From Oscillospiraceae bacterium (lineage in GTDB: Bacteria > Bacillota > Clostridia > Oscillospirales > Acutalibacteraceae): a stretch of 64,000 nt of DNA. The stretch covers positions 1 through 64,000 of the forward strand of contig JAISBE010000015.1 in assembly GCA_031266365.1 (NCBI GenBank), written 5' to 3'. The notes under the pieces were generated by a model, which saw only the letters and a program-made list of their open reading frames with translations, did no database searches and was not told the DNA's origin. Made by a program: the position numbers and the translations under genes. Below are positions 43,585-54,015 of the stretch, one piece after another. Each line of letters opens with the position of its first letter. The stretch's first letter is position 1.

Positions 43585-44535
43585 TTAAATATTAAAAGAT
43601 TCGAGGATATAATTCTCACATTTCCTTAATACTTCTCTAAAATTTTCACATTCATCTATATATATCCAAAAAATTGAATCATCCTTGCGAAACCACGTTA
43701 ACTGCCTCTTAGCGTAACGTCTCGTCTCCCTTTTTAAATCTTCAATTGCTTGTTTTAAAGAAATTTTTCCGATAAAATACGGCATAAATTCCTTATAACC
43801 GATTGCAGCTTTGGCTGTTTTGATATTTTGTCCATATATGACTTTCTTCGCTTCCTCCAAGAGTCCAGAATTTACCATAGCATCAACACGCTCATCAATT
43901 TTACCATAAAGTTTAGACCTATCTTTATAGCCAAGCCCTATTACACAAGAACGGTAAATATTAGCAATCTTTTTTGAAATTTCATTTTGATCGGTCAACG
44001 TTTTTCTCTTTGCATAATAAATTTCTAAGCCTCTTATTATTCTTTTTTTATCATTTTTATGCAATTTATTGACCGTTTCCGGGTCAATCTTTTTTAATTC
44101 AAGCAGCAACGGCTCAATTCCGTGATTTTGAACTCTATTTTCTAGCTCTTCTCTTATTTTAAAATCCAAACTGTTGTCTATAAAACTATTATTTATTAAA
44201 AGGTTTTTAACATAAAGGCCGGTCCCTCCGCAAATAATTGGTAATTTACCATTTATATAAATTTGCTCTACGCACTGTCTAGCGAGTTTTACATAACGCG
44301 CCACACTAAAAGTTTCATCAAGGCTAACAAAATCAACCAAATGATGCCTTATATTCCCCATTTCTTCTTTTGTCGGTTTAGCAGTCCCTATATTTAGCTC
44401 CTTATATATCTGCATGGAATCGGCGCAAACTATCTCTCCATTAAACTTTTTTGCAAGCTCTATAGCCAACTTAGTTTTACCCGTAGCCGTTGGCCCTACT
44501 ATTGCCAAAACTGGTATTTTATCTATATTTTTCAT
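43585..44535 (-). CDS. miaA: tRNA dimethylallyltransferase
   Basis: A 316-residue enzyme that adds a dimethylallyl group to A37 of tRNAs reading UNN codons. P-loop GPTATGKTKLAIELA, DSMQIYKELNIGTAKPT, GGTGLYVKNLL and the C-terminal RRYAKRQLTWFRKD are all present. It starts two bases after the stop of mutL. MiaB, encoded nearby, further modifies the same base. Confidence 0.96.
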   Translation of the reverse strand: MKNIDKIPVLAIVGPTATGKTKLAIELAKKFNGEIVCADSMQIYKELNIGTAKPTKEEMGNIRHHLVDFVSLDETFSVARYVKLARQCVEQIYINGKLPIICGGTGLYVKNLLINNSFIDNSLDFKIREELENRVQNHGIEPLLLELKKIDPETVNKLHKNDKKRIIRGLEIYYAKRKTLTDQNEISKKIANIYRSCVIGLGYKDRSKLYGKIDERVDAMVNSGLLEEAKKVIYGQNIKTAKAAIGYKEFMPYFIGKISLKQAIEDLKRETRRYAKRQLTWFRKDDSIFWIYIDECENFREVLRKCENYILESFNI

Positions 44536-44537
44536 AT

Positions 44538-46556
44538 TTACTTTTTTCTTCCAAATTGTTTTTCTATCTCGCTCTTCTTTAATGAAATAAAAATAGGCCT
44601 GCCGTGAGGACAGTATTTCAGTTCAGGCGACTGCTGAAGCTCCTCGATAAGAGCTAACAATTCTTCTTTTTTAGTCTTATCTCCTGCTTTTATCGCGGAT
44701 CTACAGGCAACATTGTGGTATATCCAATCTAGTTTGTCAATATTAAAATTACTCTGATTTTTCATGAGTTTACCCGCTATTTCCAAAATCGTATCTTTTG
44801 CTTCACCGATCTCTAAAAACATTGGAATTGCACGAATAAGCACAGTTCCACTCCCAAAATCTTCTAAATCAAATCCAACTTCGGAGAGTAAAGATAAATT
44901 CTCAATTAATACCGCATACTCCTCTTTTTCCAAGGTTGTAAGCATAGATGAAAGCAAAACCTGCGAGAGATTTTTCACAGAGCATTTTTTTAATTTCTCA
45001 TATAAAATCCTCTCGTGAGCAGCGTGCTTATCGACCAATATAAGTTCGTGCTTATGTTCAAGTAAGATATATGTACCAAAAATTTCACTTATTACCTTCA
45101 TTTGATCTTCAAGGATAGCTGTATCTTTTTTATCAATCGGCTCTGTTTTTGCCATAAAATTTGGCTGCTTACTATTTTGGAAAAATTGCTCTTTATTATC
45201 GCTTTCAACCGAATGCGATAATTCTGAATTTTCTTTAATTTCAATTTTTCTTTTTAATTCGCCTTTATTATAATTATCTTTTATCGATCCAAAAACATTG
45301 GGAATAGAAATTTCTATGCTTCGATCATCTTCTTCATTTCGAGACTTAGAAACCCAGTTGATAGCTGCAGAATCTTGGTTATCTTTCAACCGCACAGGCT
45401 TATCAAAATTTACAGAGAGTTTTCCCGCATTTTCTTCAACCCTATTTACCTGCCCATTTATTGAAGGCAAGGTTTTATCACCCACCTTACTTTCTGATTT
45501 ATCCGATAACTTTAATTTTTGCTCTTGCTCTAAATCGTCTTGCTTTATTTTCATAATTTTATAAGAATCCTGTGCATTTAGTGCAAGCTTGATTGCATTA
45601 TACACCGCATTAAACATCGACTTATCATCTAAAAATTTAACTTCAGTTTTCGCCGGATGAATATTAACATCCACAGAATCATAAGGAATGCTCAAATGCA
45701 AAACGCATACGGGAAATTTTTTGACCATTAAATACCCGCGAAAAGCCGATTCAACCGCACTTGCAAGCGTTATATTTTTTATATAGCGACCGTTGATAAA
45801 AAAGTGCTGCATATTTCGATTTGGGCGAGCATAAGCCGGCTTGCTCACAGCACCAGATACCAATATCTCCCCCAATTTATATTTAACCATGATCATGGAG
45901 GAAGCGGCTTCTTTTCCATAAATTATATAAATATTCGACTGTAATTTGCCATCTCCTAAAGTTAAAAATTCCTGTTTACCATCCCTTATAAAGTTAAAAG
46001 ATATCTCCGGGTGAGACAGAGCCATCCTATCTAAAAGGCCTGAAATTGCGTTGCTTTCAGTCGTATCCCTTTTCAAAAATTTCATCCTTGCAGGCACGTT
46101 ATAAAATAAATCTCTCACTATAATAGTAGTCCCAACCCCACAGCCAACTTCCTCAAAAGAAACTTCTTTTCCCCCCGAAATTTTATAGCAAAACCCCAAC
46201 GCCATATTTTCGGTCTTGGTGATCACCTCAACCTTAGATACAGCACAAATTGAAGCTAAGGCTTCTCCTCTAAAGCCTAAAGTCGCAATTGAATATAAGT
46301 CATCAAAACCTTTAACCTTACTGGTTGCATGCCTTAAAAATGCTTTTTTTATATCTTCTTCCAAAATTCCTTGACCGTCATCCGTTACGCGCATAAACGT
46401 TTTTCCGCCACTTTTGATCTCCACAACAATTCTTTTTGCCCGCGCATCAATTGAATTTTCCACAAGCTCTTTAATAACCGCTCTGGGGCTTTCGATAATC
46501 TCCCCCGCCGCGATCAACTCAGCAATATGTTCATCCAAGACGCAAATTCTACCCAT
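44538..46556 (-). CDS. mutL: DNA mismatch repair protein MutL
   Basis: A 672-residue GHKL ATPase. ELVENSIDA, DDGQGI, TLGFRGEAL and GTTIIVRDLFYNVPAR form the N-terminal site. A variable Lys/Asn-rich linker (about 330-470) leads to the dimerisation and endonuclease domain with LVDKHAAHERILYEKL and, near the end, CPHGRPIF. AGGTGATG precedes the ATG. Confidence 0.96.
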   Translation of the reverse strand: MGRICVLDEHIAELIAAGEIIESPRAVIKELVENSIDARAKRIVVEIKSGGKTFMRVTDDGQGILEEDIKKAFLRHATSKVKGFDDLYSIATLGFRGEALASICAVSKVEVITKTENMALGFCYKISGGKEVSFEEVGCGVGTTIIVRDLFYNVPARMKFLKRDTTESNAISGLLDRMALSHPEISFNFIRDGKQEFLTLGDGKLQSNIYIIYGKEAASSMIMVKYKLGEILVSGAVSKPAYARPNRNMQHFFINGRYIKNITLASAVESAFRGYLMVKKFPVCVLHLSIPYDSVDVNIHPAKTEVKFLDDKSMFNAVYNAIKLALNAQDSYKIMKIKQDDLEQEQKLKLSDKSESKVGDKTLPSINGQVNRVEENAGKLSVNFDKPVRLKDNQDSAAINWVSKSRNEEDDRSIEISIPNVFGSIKDNYNKGELKRKIEIKENSELSHSVESDNKEQFFQNSKQPNFMAKTEPIDKKDTAILEDQMKVISEIFGTYILLEHKHELILVDKHAAHERILYEKLKKCSVKNLSQVLLSSMLTTLEKEEYAVLIENLSLLSEVGFDLEDFGSGTVLIRAIPMFLEIGEAKDTILEIAGKLMKNQSNFNIDKLDWIYHNVACRSAIKAGDKTKKEELLALIEELQQSPELKYCPHGRPIFISLKKSEIEKQFGRKK

Positions 46557-46579
46557 TTCTCATCACCTATTATTTACCT

Positions 46580-49252
46580 TTATATCATTTTTGATAATTC
46601 AAATAAAACATTCAAAGATTCAATAGGCGTTAAACTGTTAACATCCACACTTTTTAACTTTGCGATAACTTGTTCTCCTTTGGCATCAGTAAAAAAAGTT
46701 GCATTTGAAGATTTTTCAAAATTAAAATTTTTGTTATTCAACGCATATTCAATTATAAAATTTTCTTCCATTTTCCTTTTTGAATTTGAAATAAAGCAGT
46801 TTTTTATGGATTTTCCATCCATATTTTCACTGGATTCTAATTCTTTTAAAATTTCCCTAGCGCGCATGATCACCCAAATTGGCAATCCAGCAAGTTTTGC
46901 AACCTCTATGCCATAACTATCATCGGCACCACCCGGAGTGATTTTTCTTAAAAAATTCACTTTCCCTTCGTTATTCTTCACAGCAATGCTATAATTTTTA
47001 ACTCCATCCAAAAGATCCTCTAATACCGTCAATTCGTGGTAATGCGTTGAAAACAAAGTTTTTGCTCCGAGCTTTTCTTTATTAGATACATATTCAAGAA
47101 CAGCTCTCGCTATGCTCATTCCATCAAAAGTAGATGTCCCTCTGCCGATTTCGTCAAGTATAAGAAGGCTTTTTCTTGTTGCATTATTTATGATATGCGC
47201 CATCTCCATCATCTCCACCATAAACGTCGACTGACCACTGGATAGATCATCCGAGGCCCCTACTCGTGTGAAAATGCTGTCAACAACGCCAATTTCAGCT
47301 GATTTTGCAGGTACAAAACTTCCAATCTGAGCCATCAATACTATAATGGCAGTTTGGCGCATATATGTGGATTTCCCAGCCATATTTGGTCCAGTAATAA
47401 TTGCAACTCTATTATCCTCTAAATTCAAAATCACATCATTCGGCACAAAATTTGTATCCACCAACAGCTTTTCCACAACCGGATGACGGCTATCCCTTAA
47501 AACAATTTTTCCGCTATTGTTCACTTGCGGTTTAACATAATTATTTTTCACAGCCGCTCGTGTTAAAGAAGCGATCACATCTAACTGAGCAATCATCTTA
47601 GCAGTTTTTTGAATACGCCCCAACTGAGCGGCAACAGTCTCTCTCACTTTGCCAAAAAGCTGATATTCAAGTTCCACCGAGCGTTCTCTTGAACCAAGAA
47701 TTCTGTTTTCTAAATTTTTTAATTCCTGTGTGATATATCTTTCGCAATTCGTCAAAGTCTGTTTACGAATATAATCACCCGGAACCATTTTTTTATATGA
47801 ATTAGTTATTTCAATATAATACCCATAAACCCTATTATACCCCACTTTTAATTTTGAGATACCCGTTTTCTTGCGTTCCTCTGCCTCAATTTTTGCTATA
47901 AGTCCTTTACCGTTTGAAATATCTCCACGCAAAAGATCCACTTCATTATTATAGCCTTGTTTAATAATATTGCCATCTTTAACAGATATCGGCGGCTCTT
48001 CCACAATCGCAGATTCTATCAAATTTTTTATATCATCCAGCGAATCCAAATTACGGCAAATTTGGCCTAATAAAAAAGATTTCACAGCTGATAAATCATT
48101 TTTTATCTCCGGCAATTTTGAAACAGCATAGCAAAGCGCCCGAAGCTCTCTTGCCCCTGCCGAGCCGTAGACTATTCTGGTTAAAAGCCTTTCAATGTCA
48201 TGTATATCCATTAATTTTTCTGTGATATTATCGAGTAACATGATATCGTTAAACAATTCCTCTTGGGCTTCCTGCCTGCTTGATATTTTAGCACAGCTGA
48301 GCAGTGGCTGCTCGATCCACGTTCTTATTAAACGCTTCCCCATCGCTGTTTTGGTGTAATCCAGCACCCCAAGCAGAGAACCCTTTTTTTCCCTGCTGCG
48401 TATTGTTTCTAATAATTCCAAATTTCGCCTCGTATTGAGATCTAACTTTACAAATTGCGCATCGCTGTATATATCCAAAATGTTTATTCGTTCAAGTCCA
48501 TTTTTTTGAGTTTCTTTTAAATACGAGATTAAATTGCCAAGACAAAAAATTATTTCTTTTTTCCCTTTTATTCCTAATTCCTCTAAATCTTTGTGAAAAT
48601 GATCAGCTATCATAGCTTCGCCAAGCTTTAGCTCAATCGATTCATTTATAACCTCAACCGTACAAGATATTTTTTCTCTTATAAATTTGTGAAGTCCCTT
48701 TAAATTGATGGCATCTCCGCACAGCAATATCTCTCGCGGTGAAAACCTTGCAAACTCATTCTTTAAATACTGCTCTATATCTTCACTTGAAAATTCAGTC
48801 ACATAAAGCTCTCCAGTCGAGACATCACAAAAGCAAATTCCCGCTTTTTTTCCTTCAGAAAATAATGAACTTATAAAATTATTTTTATTTTCATCCAACA
48901 TACTGCTTTCAACAACAGTTCCAGGTGTGATAACCCTAGTGATCTCCCTTGTTACGAGGCCTTTTTGAGAAGTTGCCTCTCCCATCTGGTCACAAATGGC
49001 AATCTTATAGCCTTTTTTAATCAACCTAGCGATGTATGCCTCACAACTATGGTAGGGTATGCCGCACATCGGCGCCCTTCCCTCTTGACCGCAATCACGG
49101 CCGGTTAATGTGAGTTCTAATTCTCTCGATGCAATTTTTGCATCCTCATAAAACATCTCATAAAAATCTCCAAGACGAAAAAACAAAATTGCATCCTTGC
49201 TTTTCTTTTTCATTTCAAAGTATTGCTTCATCATTGGAGATAACTCAGCCAT
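46580..49252 (-). CDS. mutS: DNA mismatch repair protein MutS
   Basis: An 890-residue mismatch sensor. The N-terminus has the mismatch-contact motif FFRLGDFYEMF, and the ATPase has GPNMAGKSTYMRQ, the signature DDLSSGQSTFMVEM, LILDEIGRGTSTFDG and THYHEL. The ATG (MAELSP) follows GGGGGAAG; the upstream in-frame extension was not used. Standard length. Confidence 0.97.
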   Translation of the reverse strand: MAELSPMMKQYFEMKKKSKDAILFFRLGDFYEMFYEDAKIASRELELTLTGRDCGQEGRAPMCGIPYHSCEAYIARLIKKGYKIAICDQMGEATSQKGLVTREITRVITPGTVVESSMLDENKNNFISSLFSEGKKAGICFCDVSTGELYVTEFSSEDIEQYLKNEFARFSPREILLCGDAINLKGLHKFIREKISCTVEVINESIELKLGEAMIADHFHKDLEELGIKGKKEIIFCLGNLISYLKETQKNGLERINILDIYSDAQFVKLDLNTRRNLELLETIRSREKKGSLLGVLDYTKTAMGKRLIRTWIEQPLLSCAKISSRQEAQEELFNDIMLLDNITEKLMDIHDIERLLTRIVYGSAGARELRALCYAVSKLPEIKNDLSAVKSFLLGQICRNLDSLDDIKNLIESAIVEEPPISVKDGNIIKQGYNNEVDLLRGDISNGKGLIAKIEAEERKKTGISKLKVGYNRVYGYYIEITNSYKKMVPGDYIRKQTLTNCERYITQELKNLENRILGSRERSVELEYQLFGKVRETVAAQLGRIQKTAKMIAQLDVIASLTRAAVKNNYVKPQVNNSGKIVLRDSRHPVVEKLLVDTNFVPNDVILNLEDNRVAIITGPNMAGKSTYMRQTAIIVLMAQIGSFVPAKSAEIGVVDSIFTRVGASDDLSSGQSTFMVEMMEMAHIINNATRKSLLILDEIGRGTSTFDGMSIARAVLEYVSNKEKLGAKTLFSTHYHELTVLEDLLDGVKNYSIAVKNNEGKVNFLRKITPGGADDSYGIEVAKLAGLPIWVIMRAREILKELESSENMDGKSIKNCFISNSKRKMEENFIIEYALNNKNFNFEKSSNATFFTDAKGEQVIAKLKSVDVNSLTPIESLNVLFELSKMI

Positions 49253-49309
49253 ATACTCTTCCCCCTTAAATTGCTTGCAAACCATAGCAAAATATTAAAT
49301 CACTAAATT

Positions 49310-50707
49310 TTACCTATTTATTATAGCTCCTTCTAATACACAATTTTGGCATTTTATAATTTTAACTTCACAAAATTCACCTATCATGCCCTGCTCACCC
49401 TCTATTCGTACAATCAAATTTCCACTCGTCCTTGCCACAAAATAGCCCCTTTTTTTATTTTCATCCTCTATTAAAACTTTAACCTTTGTTCCGACTAAAT
49501 CAGAATATATTTGCGAGGAAATTTTTCTTTGAACGTCCAAAAGCTCTGCAAGCCATTGAGTTTTTTCTTCATGAGGAACCGGGTCAGTCATACTACACGC
49601 CAACGTGCCAGGGCGTTTTGAGTATATGAAAGTAAAAAGCGAAGAAAAACGCACAGCTTTTATTAAAGATAGCGTTTGTTTAAAATCGTCGTAAGTCTCA
49701 CCGGGAAAACCAACAATCACATCGCTCGTGAGAAACACGTTTTTCATTCTCTTTTTCACATTCTCTATCATAGAAAGATATTTCTCTCTCGTATACCTTC
49801 TATTCATTTTGTCGAGCACTCTATTCGACCCTGCCTGAAATGGAATATGCAGATGTTTGCATATTTTATCGTTATTGGCAATTTCATCGATTAATTCTAA
49901 ACTAATGTCTTTAGGATGAGAAGTCATAAACCTAACCCAATAATCGCCCTCAAAATTAGTCACATCTCTTAATAAACGTGAAAAATCAACAGGCTGTTTA
50001 AGATTTTTCCCATAAGAATTCACATTTTGTCCTAAAAGAGTTATTTCTTTATAGCCATAATTCACAAGCGTTTTCGTCTCTTTTAAAATATCTCTTAACT
50101 CTCTGCTCTTTTCTCTCCCCCTAACATATGGTACAATGCAATAGGAGCAGAAATTATCGCACCCATACATCACCGGCAAAAACGCTTTAATTTTGTTCTC
50201 TCGATAGCTTTGTAATTCTTCAATTTTTCTATTATCATTTGTCTTGTCACAAAAAATCGGCTTTTTTTGTGATATAGTCTCATAAACCAACTCAGGGAAT
50301 CGGTTAAGGGCGTTTGTTCCAAATATTAAATTGACAAAAGGAAAACTCTTTTTTATTTTTTCTTTTATATCGCCCTGCTCCATCATGCAGCCGCAAAGAG
50401 CAATTATCAACCGAGGTTTTTGCTTTTTTAAAGCTTTTAGCTCACCCAAGTTTCCAAATACTCTCTCCTCAGCGTGTTCTCTGACTGAGCATGTATTAAA
50501 CAAAATAAAATCTGCTTCCTCTTTTTTATCGGTAAAATTATAGCCCATATGTAAAAGCATATTTTTAATTTTTTCACTGTCTGAGACGTTCTGTTGGCAC
50601 CCATAAGTTCTCACAAAAGCTAACAAAGGCTTGCCACAAGCCTCTGTTTTTAAAATATTAAAGATCTTAATTTTATAAGACATTCCCTCTTCAACTCGGT
50701 CAATCAA
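49310..50707 (-). CDS. miaB: tRNA-2-methylthio-N6-dimethylallyladenosine synthase
   Basis: A 465-residue radical SAM methylthiotransferase. The N-terminal cluster site has TYGCQQNVSDSE, FNTCSVREHAEE and CGCMMEQ, the radical SAM Cys triad is CDNFCSYC, and a C-terminal TRAM domain follows. The TTG at 50707 is preferred because AGAGGTGAT lies nine bases before it; an ATG eight codons later has a poorly spaced site. First gene of the miaB-mutS-mutL-miaA run. Confidence 0.94.
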   Translation of the reverse strand: MIDRVEEGMSYKIKIFNILKTEACGKPLLAFVRTYGCQQNVSDSEKIKNMLLHMGYNFTDKKEEADFILFNTCSVREHAEERVFGNLGELKALKKQKPRLIIALCGCMMEQGDIKEKIKKSFPFVNLIFGTNALNRFPELVYETISQKKPIFCDKTNDNRKIEELQSYRENKIKAFLPVMYGCDNFCSYCIVPYVRGREKSRELRDILKETKTLVNYGYKEITLLGQNVNSYGKNLKQPVDFSRLLRDVTNFEGDYWVRFMTSHPKDISLELIDEIANNDKICKHLHIPFQAGSNRVLDKMNRRYTREKYLSMIENVKKRMKNVFLTSDVIVGFPGETYDDFKQTLSLIKAVRFSSLFTFIYSKRPGTLACSMTDPVPHEEKTQWLAELLDVQRKISSQIYSDLVGTKVKVLIEDENKKRGYFVARTSGNLIVRIEGEQGMIGEFCEVKIIKCQNCVLEGAIINR

Positions 50708-50834
50708 ACTGAAATTATCACCTCTAGATTGCAGTATTCATACTCTTATTATACTATAATATTGAAATGCATTCAATAGCGCTGCCATAGCCCTAAAGAA
50801 TTTGCCAAATTTAACGCCAGGAGAGAAATTCATC

Positions 50835-51698
50835 ATGAATAGAAAAATTAAAAATAGGATAGTAATATTAGGAGCAGCAATTATCTTTGTTTTATTAGCT
50901 TTAGGTGCATTTACTTATTTTAAAAATAAGCAGACAAAATCGATAATTCATGAAGAAGTCAATTCTAAAAAAATCAGCACTGGTGAAATAATTGCTGAGA
51001 AAAACTCAGATCCTACACCTTCGCAAGATAACCAAAATGAAAAAGAACATACACCTAAAACTACCGATCCTCAAAATGATATTAACATTGAAAAAAGCCC
51101 TACTTCTATACCAGATGATCAAAAATGGGCACTGATATTAGTAAACTCGACCCACCCTTTAACTGAGGAGCTAGCGATCAAAACCGTTAAAATTGGAGAT
51201 ATTTCTGTTGACACAAGAATTGCCCCTTACGTAAATCAATTGATCGCTGCTGCAAAAGAGGAAGGCATCGGGCTTGGAGTTATTTCAGGTTATAGAACTA
51301 TTTCAAGGCAGAAGGAGCTATACGATGAAAAGTGCAATTATTGGAAAAAGCAAGGTTTAAGCGACGAGCAAGCAAAAGAGAAAGCTTGCCATTACGTCGC
51401 TATTCCAGGCCAAAGTGAGCACAATTCAGGACTTGCTATAGATTTTAGTTCCACTAGCAACCCAAGCGCCAACCTTACCGAGACATTTGAATCAACCAAA
51501 GAGGGAAAATTCGTTAAAGAACACGCCCCCAAATTTGGATTTATTTTAAGATATCCAAAAGGTAAAGAAGATATCACCAAAGTAGTATATGAGCCCTGGC
51601 ATTTTCGATTCGTTGGTCCACTTGCAATAAAAATTATCGATTCAGGTCTTGTTTTTGATGAATACTGGGAAAAAAATCTATCCCTCTGCTTTAAATGA
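50835..51698 (+). CDS. VanY/LdcB-type D-alanyl-D-alanine carboxypeptidase
   Basis: A 287-residue exported peptidase. One N-terminal membrane helix (about 8-27), a Lys/Glu/Thr-rich linker (28-100) and the VanY domain with SGYRTISRQKELYDEKC, PGQSEHNSGLAIDF and EPWHFRFVG, which carry the zinc ligands and catalytic acid. It trims the last D-Ala or related residues of peptidoglycan stems. AGGAGAG precedes the ATG. It stands alone on the plus strand. Confidence 0.9.
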   Translation: MNRKIKNRIVILGAAIIFVLLALGAFTYFKNKQTKSIIHEEVNSKKISTGEIIAEKNSDPTPSQDNQNEKEHTPKTTDPQNDINIEKSPTSIPDDQKWALILVNSTHPLTEELAIKTVKIGDISVDTRIAPYVNQLIAAAKEEGIGLGVISGYRTISRQKELYDEKCNYWKKQGLSDEQAKEKACHYVAIPGQSEHNSGLAIDFSSTSNPSANLTETFESTKEGKFVKEHAPKFGFILRYPKGKEDITKVVYEPWHFRFVGPLAIKIIDSGLVFDEYWEKNLSLCFK

Positions 51699-51761
51699 TT
51701 TAATTAAACTTGGTTTAGCAGTTAAAATTATAAATTAATAATATATTCCCTTAACTTATTA

Positions 51762-53951
51762 TTAATGCCGTTTAACATATATCACTCCGTCAATTGTATT
51801 TAATTTATTTACTATCAATTGAAAATGCTTAAGACTGTGTACTGTAATTGTAAAATAAATTAATGCCTGTTCGTTTGCTAAATTTTTTGTATTAATTGAA
51901 TGAATAAAAATATGCATCTCCGAAAGCTTAAGCGTAATTTTAGTTAAAATACCTTCACGATTATTTACAAGCATTGTTAAGTCTAATTTAAATTCACGTT
52001 TTACGCCCTCTTCCCACCAAGCATCAATCCATCTACCATCAGCGACATCGTTTATTAAATCCCATTGAACATTAATACACGAACGGTTGTGAATAGCAAC
52101 ACCATAACTCCTTGTGACAAACCCAATTATATCATCTCCAGGTAAAGGATTACAGCATTTTGAAAACTTTACAAGGCAATTATCTATACCGTCAATTATA
52201 ACTCCGCTTTTTGGTTGCACTTCATCAACCAGGATAGGGGTTTCTTTTATCTTTTTATCATCATTTTTTTGTAATTTTGCATAATCCTCCCTAATTTTTG
52301 ACATTAACCTCTCTAAGCGAATTCCTCCATAGCCTATAGATTCAAAAAAATGCTCGATAGAGCTACAGCGCTGCTTCTTGGCTATAATTTTTAAAAACTC
52401 TTGCAGCTGTTTTTCATCTGCAAATTTAATATTATTTTTCCTAAACTCCCTTTCAATCTCCTTTTTGCCCTCTAATATATTTTCTTCCTTTTTTTCTTTT
52501 TTAAACCACTGCCTAATTTTACTTCTTGCTTCGCTGGTACATACCAGTTTAAGCCAATCTCGGTTTGGGCCTTTGTCCTCCTTCGAAGTGAGGACCTCAA
52601 TTATCTCTCCATTTTTTATTATGCTATCAATTGGAACCATTTTTTTGTTAACTTTTGCCCCAACTATTTTATTGCCAATTGCGCTGTGAATTGCATAAGC
52701 AAAATCTATCACAGTAGAACCCACAGGTAGGCTAATAACATCACCTTTAGGGGTAAAAACATAAACTTCCTCTTGCTTTAAATCCGTTTTTATCGTACTA
52801 ACGATATCAGTAAAATCTTGACTATCAAACTGATTTTCTATCATACGCCTTATCCAAACTAAGCGTTGTTCCAATGGATCTTTATTCTTCGAAAGACCAA
52901 GTTTATATTTCCAATGCGCAGCTATACCATACTCTGACGTATAGTGCATTTCCCAATTGCGAATTTGCACCTCAAATGGTATGCCTTCTTTGCTTATAAC
53001 AGTTGAGTGTAAAGATCTATAAAAATTAGGTTTAGGCGTTGAAATATAATCTTTGAAGCGATTTGGAATTGGATGAAATAAATCGTGCACAATTCCAAGC
53101 ACGTTATAGCAATCACTTTCCGTATCAACTATTATCCTAACGGCATAGACATCATAAACCTCTTCTATATGACGATTTTGCATATATACCTTACGGTAAA
53201 TCCCATTGATACTCTTTACTCTACCTTCGATATGGACATTTGGTATAACTTGAAATAATCTCTTTGAAAGCTTTTTTCTAATAGAACATATAAACTCTTC
53301 ACGCGCACTTTTGCGCATATTTAAGACATCTTCGATCTCTTGATAAGCAAATGGATCAAGACATCTTATAGATATATCTTCCAGCTCTTCTTTAACTGCT
53401 CTCATCCCCAAACGATGCGCAATCGGGGCATATATCTCCATTGTTTCTCTAGCTGTTTCTCTGCACTTTTGCTTTGGTAGACAACCTATCGTTCGCATGT
53501 TATTTAATCTGTCAGCAAGTTTAATTATAATCACTCGAATGTCACTTGCCATCGCTATTAACATTTTTCTCAAGTTCTCTGCCTGCTGTTCTTCTTTAGT
53601 AGAAAGTGGAATTTTTCCAATTTTAGTAATACCACTGACCAAGTTGGCAATGACTGGTCCAAATTGTTTTTGTATACATTTTAAATCAACGTCGGTATCT
53701 TCCACAATATCATGAAGTAGAGCTGCGACAATAGATTCAGTATCCATTCCCCACTCTACCAAAATGTAAGCAACTGAAATCGGATGCGAAATATAAGGAA
53801 CTCCAGAATAACGCTTTTGTTCTCCGTGTGCTTTAAGTGCAAAACAGTAAGCTTTATCAATCAATTCCATATTATAATCTCTAATATTGCTCTTTTTTAT
53901 TAATAAAACTAAATCCTCATATTTTTTATAAGATTCCTTTTGCTGAGACAT
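51762..53951 (-). CDS. Bifunctional (p)ppGpp synthetase/hydrolase Rel
   Basis: A 729-residue stringent-response enzyme. The HD hydrolase domain has ISHPISVAYILVEWGMD and LLHDIVEDTD, the synthetase domain has YDVYAVRIIVDTESDCYNVLG and FEVQIRNWEMH, followed by TGS (EVYVFTPKGDVISLP), a zinc-finger/helical region with KCCNPLPGD and a C-terminal ACT domain. The HD motif is intact, so both activities are expected. GGGAG precedes the ATG. Confidence 0.95.
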   Translation of the reverse strand: MSQQKESYKKYEDLVLLIKKSNIRDYNMELIDKAYCFALKAHGEQKRYSGVPYISHPISVAYILVEWGMDTESIVAALLHDIVEDTDVDLKCIQKQFGPVIANLVSGITKIGKIPLSTKEEQQAENLRKMLIAMASDIRVIIIKLADRLNNMRTIGCLPKQKCRETARETMEIYAPIAHRLGMRAVKEELEDISIRCLDPFAYQEIEDVLNMRKSAREEFICSIRKKLSKRLFQVIPNVHIEGRVKSINGIYRKVYMQNRHIEEVYDVYAVRIIVDTESDCYNVLGIVHDLFHPIPNRFKDYISTPKPNFYRSLHSTVISKEGIPFEVQIRNWEMHYTSEYGIAAHWKYKLGLSKNKDPLEQRLVWIRRMIENQFDSQDFTDIVSTIKTDLKQEEVYVFTPKGDVISLPVGSTVIDFAYAIHSAIGNKIVGAKVNKKMVPIDSIIKNGEIIEVLTSKEDKGPNRDWLKLVCTSEARSKIRQWFKKEKKEENILEGKKEIEREFRKNNIKFADEKQLQEFLKIIAKKQRCSSIEHFFESIGYGGIRLERLMSKIREDYAKLQKNDDKKIKETPILVDEVQPKSGVIIDGIDNCLVKFSKCCNPLPGDDIIGFVTRSYGVAIHNRSCINVQWDLINDVADGRWIDAWWEEGVKREFKLDLTMLVNNREGILTKITLKLSEMHIFIHSINTKNLANEQALIYFTITVHSLKHFQLIVNKLNTIDGVIYVKRH

Positions 53952-54015
53952 TTTTTCAACTCCCAATTTTTGCTCTAAAACAGCATCTTGCGTAAATGGT
54001 AAAACCTAAATCACA